NCBI GenBank assembly: GCA_040081465.1
Contig: JBEBGL010000041.1
Location: forward strand, 1-6,664
Source of the DNA: UBA668 sp040081465
Lineage (GTDB): Bacteria > Actinomycetota > Acidimicrobiia > Acidimicrobiales > Ilumatobacteraceae
Direction of reading: 5' to 3'
Length of the DNA stretch: 6,664 bases
This document shows, one piece after another, positions 1 through 4,166 of the stretch. The position numbers were made by a program, and so were the translations under genes. The notes beneath the pieces were generated by a model. That model was not told where the DNA came from, did no database searches, and was given only the letters and a program-made list of their open reading frames with translations. Within the stretch, counting starts at the first letter, position 1. Each line of letters starts with the position of its first letter.

Positions 1-504
1 TTCGATCCGGACACTGAAACCTGTGCAGGCGGTACGGGCGCCGACTCGTGCTACGGCGACAGCGGGGGACCGCTGGTCGTGATGGCCGCAGACGGAACTG
101 CCCGATTGGTCGGCGTGGTCAGTTGGGGTATCGAGTGTGGTGGCGCCTCGCCAGGTGTGTACGCCGACGTCGCCGGCCTGAACAGCTGGATCACCTCTAT
201 CACTCCAGACTCGCCGGCTACGGATCGCCCGACCGGCAGTGACGAAGAGATCGGCGAATGGGACGACGGCGACTGGGATGATGAGTACGTCGTCGATGAT
301 GAGTACGGCTGGGACGACATCGACGATGACTGCCGTGACGATTGGAACTCTGAAGACGACGACGGCTGGGAAGACGAGTATGACTCCGAGGACGACGACT
401 ATGAGTTCGACGACTATGAGTTCGACGACTCTGAGTTCGACGATGAGTACTACTGGGACGACGAGTACATCCTTGAGGACGAGGACATCTTCTTCGACGA
501 GTAG
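1..504 (+). CDS. Secreted trypsin-like serine protease (S1 family), 5'-truncated, with acidic C-terminal tail
   Basis: Only the C-terminal 167 residues are in the window; the start, signal peptide and catalytic His and Asp lie upstream. Window residues 17-24 read CYGDSGGP, the S1 active-site motif, with nucleophile Ser21 (codon 61-63). Asp15, six residues before it, matches chymotrypsin Asp189. Residues 42-44 (SWG) and the later PGVY give the glycines at 216 and 226, so cleavage after Arg/Lys is expected. Cys8, Cys17 and the Cys in IECGG match trypsin disulfide cysteines 182, 191 and 220. The fold ends near NSWI (residues 61-64). A short Pro/Thr linker leads to an 88-residue tail (residues 80-167) with 51 Asp/Glu, 19 Trp/Tyr/Phe and a single basic residue. 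No sorting motif or membrane helix follows, so the protein is probably released or held by charge. The protease assignment is firm; the role of the tail is unknown. Confidence 0.93.
   Translation, partial: FDPDTETCAGGTGADSCYGDSGGPLVVMAADGTARLVGVVSWGIECGGASPGVYADVAGLNSWITSITPDSPATDRPTGSDEEIGEWDDGDWDDEYVVDDEYGWDDIDDDCRDDWNSEDDDGWEDEYDSEDDDYEFDDYEFDDSEFDDEYYWDDEYILEDEDIFFDE
400..444 (+). repeat. Three tandem 15-bp units in the acidic tail
   Basis: Units at 400-414, 415-429 and 430-444 encode YEFDD, YEFDD and SEFDD. The first two are identical in DNA; the third differs at one base in its first codon (tat to tct) and one in its last (gac to gat). They lie in frame in the protease tail, which also contains looser DDEY and WDD units. 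This suggests the tail grew by short in-frame duplication. Confidence 0.85.
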
Positions 505-517
505 CACGGGCGAAAGC

Positions 518-555
518 CGAACGAAGGGCTCGGCGTAGGCTGGGCCCTTCGTTCG
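518..555 (+). terminator. Strong hairpin after the protease gene, probable terminator
   Basis: The arms 518-529 (CGAACGAAGGGC) and 544-555 (GCCCTTCGTTCG) pair perfectly over 12 bp. The stem can continue inward by five pairs, two of them G-T, leaving a GTAG loop at 535-538. It begins 13 nt after the protease stop and ends 36 nt before the regulator start. No T-tract follows, which is common for proposed actinobacterial terminators. Its position suggests that it separates the protease from the two-component operon; because it lacks the T-tract it could instead only attenuate or stabilise the transcript. Confidence 0.6.
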
Positions 556-573
556 CATGTCGTTCGTGGACGA

Positions 574-582
574 GGGTGAGGA
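574..582 (+). promoter_or_regulatory. Ribosome binding site of the response regulator
   Basis: A purine-rich GGGTGAGGA contains GAGG at 578-581, 10 nt before the ATG at 592. This is a slightly long but acceptable spacing, and it supports that start. No convincing -35/-10 pair was recognised between the hairpin and this site. Confidence 0.5.
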
Positions 583-591
583 CAGCACGCC

Positions 592-1269
592 ATGCGAATT
601 CTGATCGTCGAAGACGAAGAACTGATCGCCCAGTCGATACACGACTCACTGACAGCCGAGGGCTATGCAGTCGATCGCGCTGCTGACGGTGCAGATGGCC
701 TGTGGAAGGCGACCGAGCAGACCTACGACGCGATTCTGCTCGACATCATGCTGCCCGGCATGAACGGCTTCGTGGTCTGCCAACAGTTGCGTGAACGGGG
801 CGTCACTACGCCGATCATGATGGTGAGCGCGAAGGCGGGCGAGTTCGATCAGGCGGAAGGACTCGACACCGGCGCCGACGATTATCTCACGAAGCCATTC
901 TCGCTCGTCGTGTTGAGTGCTCGGCTTCGTGCGCTCATTCGTCGTGGCCCCGCCGATCGTCCTGTGGTGCTGGAGGCTGGTGCACTGCGGCTCGACCCGG
1001 CACGGCGAACAGTCGCGCGAAACGGCGTGCCAATCGAACTGACACCGCGCGAGTTCGCGCTGCTGCAATACCTGATGCACCACGCTGGCCGCCCGGTGCG
1101 CAAACGGGAACTGATCGAGCAGGTCTGGGGCGATGACGACCTAGAGGCAAACGTGCTGCACGTGTACGTCGGCTATCTCCGGCGCAAGATCGACGAACCG
1201 TTCGGTACCGACACGATTCAGACAATCCGCGGAGTTGGCTATCGCGTCGAAGCGGCGCCATCGAAATGA
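592..1269 (+). CDS. Two-component response regulator, OmpR/PhoB family
   Basis: This 225-residue cytoplasmic protein has the usual length for the family. The receiver domain covers about residues 2-115, with acidic residues Glu7/Asp8, phospho-acceptor Asp51 in LLDIMLPGMNG, Ser79 as the switch hydroxyl and Lys101 in the LTKPF motif. A winged-helix DNA-binding domain covers about 125-220, with LTPREFALLQYL, a recognition-helix region near NVLHVYVGYLRRKID and the wing ending IRGVGYRV. It should bind DNA as a phosphorylation-driven dimer. The ATG at 592 gives a complete receiver beta-1 strand (MRILIVEDEE) and has a ribosome binding site. Its stop overlaps the kinase start (ATGA, 1266-1269), so the two are almost certainly co-translated partners. 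The family is certain; the regulon cannot be read, though the upstream protease gene is an obvious candidate target. Confidence 0.97.
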   Translation: MRILIVEDEELIAQSIHDSLTAEGYAVDRAADGADGLWKATEQTYDAILLDIMLPGMNGFVVCQQLRERGVTTPIMMVSAKAGEFDQAEGLDTGADDYLTKPFSLVVLSARLRALIRRGPADRPVVLEAGALRLDPARRTVARNGVPIELTPREFALLQYLMHHAGRPVRKRELIEQVWGDDDLEANVLHVYVGYLRRKIDEPFGTDTIQTIRGVGYRVEAAPSK

Positions 1270-2615
1270 AGGCCGCAGGCGACCGCTCGGCGTCGACGCG
1301 GACGCGCCTGGCTGGCGCTGCTACTGGCTTCGCAGTGCTGCTGACACTTGGAGGGTCGTTGCTTGCCTTCACCGAAGGATGGAAGCGGTCTAACGCCGAG
1401 CGGTTGTCCGACGTCGACCTCGAGCTCGAACGAGTTGAGCGGGCGCTTGACGGAGTTGAGGCGATCGAACTCTCCCAAGACGAGTTCGTGGCTACGTTCG
1501 ACGCCGACGGCACCATTATCTATGCATCGCCTGCCGTCGACACCGCCGATCTGCAGCCATACATCGACGAGATTCTCGACCTTGTCGGAATCGACGAGAC
1601 CTCAATACTGATCGACGAATACGTTGCGAACGGCACGTGGACAACTGCGATCGAAGCATGCACGACATCTCAGTGCGATGGTGTGGTGTTCGGCCGGCGT
1701 CCGCAGAGCTGGCCGAGTTACGTGCGCGACCGTTTGTCGTGGTTGCTGCTGGCGTGCGGATTAGTTGGGGTTGTCGTTTGGGTCGGCTCGCGGCGACTCG
1801 TCGGCGGCGCATTGCGGCCGGTCGATCGCATGCGCAACGAGTTGTCCACGATTACGGAGTCGAACGCCTCGCTGCGCATCGACGTGCCTGGAACGGGCGA
1901 CGAGCTCGCAGGCCTAGCTGTCAGCATGAACAGCGCGATTGCTCGGCTGGAGGCGGCGATGAACGCGCAGCGTCGATTCGTATCCGACTCGGCGCACGAG
2001 TTACGCAGTCCGCTCGCAGGAATCCGGGCGACGCTCGAGCTCGCCGATCGCGATGCCGCACGGTCTCCGCAAGCGATCCGCGACTCAATCGCACAGGTGG
2101 ATCGCATTGGAGCGTTGATTGACGACCTTCTGAATCTCGCGCGCCGCGACGCCGGCATCGCACCACCGGTTCAGCTGAGCGACATCGACGACATCGTGCG
2201 CGGCGAGGTGCGCGACTTGACGCTTCGCCACCCGAACGTCAACCTGATTCGCAACCGCATCGACCCCGTGCAGAGCACGGTATATCGCGACGGCATTTCC
2301 CGAGTCGTGCGCAACGTGCTCGACAACGCGGCGAAGTACTGCAACTCGACCGTCGCCGTATCGCTCACTATCGATGGTGATCACTGGCTATTGGTCGTAG
2401 ACGACGACGGCCCAGGTATTCGCGCGGAAGACCGCGACGCCGTGTTTCAACGGTTCACGCGGCTCGACTCATCGCGAAGTCGTGACACCGGTGGCGCTGG
2501 TCTCGGATTGGCAATTGTCGCCGCCACGGTGGCCGACCATGCAGGAACTGTCGTGCTCGGTCAGGCAACCCTTGGCGGCGCGTCGTTCCGGGTACGAGTG
2601 CCGATCCGTCGCTGA
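1266..2615 (+). CDS. Membrane sensor histidine kinase with HAMP domain, partner of the regulator
   Basis: This 449-residue inner-membrane kinase phosphorylates the preceding regulator. Helices at about residues 15-35 and 158-175 flank an extracytoplasmic sensor domain. HAMP covers about 176-230. HisKA carries the phospho-acceptor His244 in SDSAHELRSPLAGIR. The ATPase domain shows the N box (NVLDNAAKY, 350-358), G1 (DDDGPGI, 379-385), an F-box-like FQRFTRL (394-400) and G2 (GGAGLGLAI, 409-417), so all catalytic motifs are intact. The sensor is strongly acidic: residues 60-143 hold 18 Asp/Glu and no Lys, Arg or His. It also has Cys132 and Cys137 (CX4C), which could form a disulfide. The segment around FDADGTIIYAS looks PAS- or Cache-like, a tentative reading. 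The start is fixed by the ATGA overlap. The signal is unknown; cations or cationic peptides are a guess from the charge. Confidence 0.96.
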   Translation: MKAAGDRSASTRTRLAGAATGFAVLLTLGGSLLAFTEGWKRSNAERLSDVDLELERVERALDGVEAIELSQDEFVATFDADGTIIYASPAVDTADLQPYIDEILDLVGIDETSILIDEYVANGTWTTAIEACTTSQCDGVVFGRRPQSWPSYVRDRLSWLLLACGLVGVVVWVGSRRLVGGALRPVDRMRNELSTITESNASLRIDVPGTGDELAGLAVSMNSAIARLEAAMNAQRRFVSDSAHELRSPLAGIRATLELADRDAARSPQAIRDSIAQVDRIGALIDDLLNLARRDAGIAPPVQLSDIDDIVRGEVRDLTLRHPNVNLIRNRIDPVQSTVYRDGISRVVRNVLDNAAKYCNSTVAVSLTIDGDHWLLVVDDDGPGIRAEDRDAVFQRFTRLDSSRSRDTGGAGLGLAIVAATVADHAGTVVLGQATLGGASFRVRVPIRR

Positions 2616-2627
2616 GTCGCGCCGAAA

Positions 2628-2924
2628 CTACTTCTTGGCGATTGGGCCGGTCGTGCCGGTGACCTTCGAGAACTTGTTGAGCTGCGTGGCGAACTCGTCG
2701 ATGTTTCGGCGTAGCCACTCGATCAACATCGCCGCGTGTTCCATTTCGTCATCCATGTTGTGGGTGAGAACAGCCTTGAGTTGCTCGTCGGTGCAATCGT
2801 CGGCGCGCTGGCGGTACCAGTCGATCGCCTCCAATTCCTCCATCAGCGACGTAATCGCTAAGTGGGCGGTGTAGGTCTCTTCGGTCAGCCGCTCACGTGG
2901 AACGTGGAGCTCTTCTGCCGCCAT
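2628..2924 (-). CDS. Encapsulated-ferritin-like (EncFtn-type) iron-binding protein
   Basis: This 98-residue, largely helical protein carries the EncFtn signature: EELEAIDWYRQR (residues 29-40) and HNMDDEMEHAAM (55-66), then EWLRRN. By alignment from memory with the Rhodospirillum rubrum protein, the di-iron ligands of the dimer-interface ferroxidase centre are Glu30, Glu60 and His63. Glu29, Glu32 and Trp36 match the entry-site residues. Family members oxidise Fe(II), usually inside an encapsulin shell that stores the mineral. Here the protein stops just after TGTTGPIAKK, where the R. rubrum protein carries an extension ending in a shell-targeting peptide, and no shell gene is in the window. 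The start at 2924 has no evident Shine-Dalgarno, but it overlaps the stop of the upstream peptide gene as TGATG, pointing to translational coupling. The gene converges on the kinase gene with a 12-nt gap. The frame stays open far upstream, but that part is antisense to the next gene and not protein-like. Confidence 0.9.
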   Translation of the reverse strand: MAAEELHVPRERLTEETYTAHLAITSLMEELEAIDWYRQRADDCTDEQLKAVLTHNMDDEMEHAAMLIEWLRRNIDEFATQLNKFSKVTGTTGPIAKK

Positions 2925-3031
2925 CAGCGCAATATGAGGACGATGATGATGATGACTAGTAGGAGGCCAATTCCACCAGGGATAACGATGGATGAGTCGG
3001 CAAGGGTTGTGTCGGCAAGTTTGGCAAGCAT
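2924..3031 (-). CDS. Small single-helix membrane peptide coupled to the ferritin-like gene
   Basis: This short gene encodes 35 residues, starting MLAKLADTTLADSSIVIPGG (residues 1-20). Residues 15-34 form a very hydrophobic helix, including four consecutive Ile (ATC codons, GAT repeats on the + strand at 2942-2953), with a lone C-terminal Arg. The shape is that of a small membrane-anchored peptide; I recognise no family. Its TGA (2926-2924) shares one base with the ferritin ATG, as expected for a real upstream cistron in an operon. No good Shine-Dalgarno precedes it, but a promoter-like pair lies where transcription would start at the ATG, so it may be a leaderless message. The alternative is that this is only the leader of the ferritin transcript and the hydrophobic frame is chance. 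The protein is plausible but unproven. Confidence 0.6.
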   Translation of the reverse strand: MLAKLADTTLADSSIVIPGGIGLLLVIIIIVLILR

Positions 3032-3037
3032 GTCGAC

Positions 3038-3064
3038 GTGATACCCCGGCGTCCGAAAGGTCAA
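3038..3064 (-). promoter_or_regulatory. Candidate promoter of the small peptide-ferritin operon
   Basis: On the minus strand TTGACC (3064-3059, five of six matches to the -35 consensus) is followed after 15 nt by TATCAC (3043-3038, four of six matches to the -10). The ATG A at 3031 lies seven bases past the -10, so transcription could begin at the start codon. This fits the missing Shine-Dalgarno. The spacer is shorter than the usual 17, so this is a weak call. Confidence 0.35.
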
Positions 3065-3113
3065 ACCTCGCGCAGCCCGATTTCTGCGTGTGCGATGATT
3101 GGGGCTGACTCTT

Positions 3114-3119
3114 GGGGGG
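3114..3119 (+). promoter_or_regulatory. Purine tract deciding the start at 3126
   Basis: A GGGGGG run lies 6 nt before the ATG at 3126. An in-frame TTG at 3099 would add nine residues (GLTLGGSA-like, partly encoded by this tract) and has no comparable upstream site, so 3126 is preferred. Confidence 0.5.
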
Positions 3120-3125
3120 TCCGCA

Positions 3126-3710
3126 ATGAGCGAGGCAATGGTCAAGACTGAATCGGCGACGCCCGAACGCAGCGCCAGCATGCTGTTTGCAGGGGCGGTA
3201 GTCGCCGGCGCACTGGTCGCAGTGCTGGCGGGTGTGTACGGCCAGGTGCACGATCCCGCGTCTGAGACAACGATCAAACTGTTCTTCACGACGACGCTGC
3301 ACTTCAAGTCGTGGGCGACAACGGCGATTCTCGTGCTGGTGATCCTGCAGCTGCTCGGCGCGCTGTGGATGTACGGAAAGCTGCCGCTGTTCGGCGACGC
3401 GCCCGAGTGGGTGGGGCCGATGCATCGTCTGTCGGGAACGCTGGCACTGCTCGTCTCGCTGCCGGTTGCGTATCACTGCCTCTGGTCGCTGGGCTTCAAC
3501 CCCGACCCCGGCGGAAGTCGTCGCTACTGGCACTCGCTCTTCGGTTGCGCGTTCTACGGGGCGTTCGTCACAAAGGTGCTGGTCGTGCGATCGAAGCGAA
3601 TGCCGTCGTGGGCACTGCCCATCGTCGGCGGTGTGTTGTTCACGCTGCTGATCGCACTGTGGCTGACAAGTTCGCTGTGGTTCTTCCGCCAATTCGGAAT
3701 CGTGGTGTAG
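3126..3710 (+). CDS. Five-helix membrane protein, DUF6529-like, possible b-type cytochrome
   Basis: This protein has 194 residues and five predicted helices at about 19-40, 62-83, 100-120, 135-155 and 163-184. The positive loop KVLVVRSKR after helix 4 should be cytoplasmic, placing the N terminus inside and the C terminus outside. His59 (TLHFKSW), His117 (AYHCLW) and His136 (YWHSLFG) then cluster near the outer face, while His100 (MHRLSG) is on the inner side. Histidines at helix ends suggest haem b ligation, but no established cytochrome b motif is present, so this is inference. From memory it resembles the uncharacterised actinobacterial family DUF6529. A cytochrome c gene begins 2 nt after its stop; its haem domain should also face outward, supporting a shared electron-transfer role. 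Start 3126 is chosen for its purine tract; TTG 3099 is the alternative. Confidence 0.85.
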   Translation: MSEAMVKTESATPERSASMLFAGAVVAGALVAVLAGVYGQVHDPASETTIKLFFTTTLHFKSWATTAILVLVILQLLGALWMYGKLPLFGDAPEWVGPMHRLSGTLALLVSLPVAYHCLWSLGFNPDPGGSRRYWHSLFGCAFYGAFVTKVLVVRSKRMPSWALPIVGGVLFTLLIALWLTSSLWFFRQFGIVV

Positions 3711-3712
3711 CG

Positions 3713-4081
3713 ATGCTTCGTAGATTCGTTTCCTGGTTCGAGATGGCGGCGTTGTTAGTAGTCGCCGTGTTCATCGGCATGCTGTTCCTCAACGACCCGA
3801 CTGCGCCGCCCGGCACGCCTGCAGCGGTGGTCGAGGCGGCAGGCGGCATCGACGGTGGCGCGCTGTACGGCAAGAGTTGCGCCGGTTGCCACGGCGGCGA
3901 CGGCTCGGGCGGAATTGGTCCGCGTCTTGCAGGCACGATGGTCAAGAAATTCCCCGACGCAGCCGCACAGATCGCGGTCGTCACCGACGGCCGCCGCGGC
4001 ATGCCAGCGTTCGGGACACGGCTGTCGCCGGAGGAGATCGCGGCGATCGTCGAGTACACCCGCACCGTGCTGGGCGGTTAG
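3713..4081 (+). CDS. Membrane-anchored class I cytochrome c
   Basis: This 122-residue protein has basic MLRR at the N terminus and an uncleaved-looking helix at about 11-26, followed by a Pro/Ala/Gly linker. The single-haem domain covers about 43-122. The haem motif is CAGCH (Cys56, Cys59, His60), and the sixth ligand is probably Met97 in RRGMPAFG. The terminal helix, EEIAAIVEYTRTVL, is typical of small class I cytochromes. It should carry one electron at a time on the outer face of the membrane, tethered next to its operon partner. Its start lies 2 nt after the upstream stop with no separate Shine-Dalgarno, so coupled translation is likely. The frame is open upstream to 3311, but that part is antisense-like shadow over the preceding gene. 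The identity is secure; the redox partner is inferred from the operon only. Confidence 0.95.
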   Translation: MLRRFVSWFEMAALLVVAVFIGMLFLNDPTAPPGTPAAVVEAAGGIDGGALYGKSCAGCHGGDGSGGIGPRLAGTMVKKFPDAAAQIAVVTDGRRGMPAFGTRLSPEEIAAIVEYTRTVLGG

Positions 4082-4091
4082 CAGAGGGGTA

Positions 4092-4115
4092 GTGCTAGCA
4101 CGCCACCGAGTGGCG
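4092..4115 (+). terminator. Two small adjoining hairpins after the cytochrome operon, possible weak terminator
   Basis: GTGCTAGCAC at 4092-4101 is a perfect 10-bp palindrome. CGCCAC (4101-4106) pairs with GTGGCG (4110-4115) across a CGA loop. The two share base 4101 and cannot both form fully. No T-tract follows. Position is the main argument for termination; the palindrome could instead be an operator. Confidence 0.3.
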
Positions 4116-4138
4116 AGTCTGCACACCGGCGGCCTTTA

Positions 4139-4166
4139 GCCATCGCTGACATGATGCAGCGATGGC
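4139..4166 (+). promoter_or_regulatory. Perfect 10-bp dyad across the permease start codon
   Basis: GCCATCGCTG (4139-4148) and CAGCGATGGC (4157-4166) are exact inverted repeats around an 8-nt spacer. The ATG at 4162-4164 lies in the right arm, so an RNA hairpin would bury it, while a second in-frame ATG at 4168 is just outside. It may act as translational control or as a protein-binding operator; the sequence alone cannot tell which. No Shine-Dalgarno was seen before either ATG. Confidence 0.5.

Larger units (their letters stand above)
3032..3125. other. Divergent intergenic region, ferritin block // cytochrome block
   Basis: These 94 bp separate two divergent operons and must hold both promoters. 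A minus-strand candidate is listed separately. For the plus strand only a poor GATGAT at 3094-3099 was seen, 26 nt before the ATG and without a -35. AGGT-CAA-ACCT at 3058-3068 is a short inverted repeat overlapping the minus-strand -35 candidate and could be part of an operator. Sharing so small a region makes joint regulation possible, but no recognisable Fur, IdeR or DtxR box was found by eye. Confidence 0.5.

Noticed and set aside
218..649. Minus-strand open frame rich in Arg, Ser and His repeats opposite the acidic tail
   Set aside because: It is the complement of the GAC/GAG-rich tail, runs into the hairpin and regulator start, and has no domain or ribosome binding site.
2942..2953. Four GAT repeats as a phase-variable microsatellite
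   Set aside because: Only four three-base units; a change would alter the Ile run in the peptide helix without shifting frame, and length is too short for likely phase variation.
3094..3099. GATGAT as -10 of the cytochrome operon
   Set aside because: It lacks the first T of the -10 consensus and has no -35 partner at a suitable distance, so it is mentioned only in the intergenic entry.
2925..3692. Long minus-strand frame extending the ferritin-like gene upstream to 354 residues
   Set aside because: Only the last 98 residues look like protein; the rest is Arg/Gln/His-rich, antisense to the membrane protein gene, and a TGATG-coupled start at 2924 explains the true N terminus.
3311..3712. Upstream extension of the cytochrome c frame
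   Set aside because: It overlaps the membrane protein gene, is Arg/Ala-rich shadow translation, and would bury the obvious MLRR plus helix anchor inside the protein.
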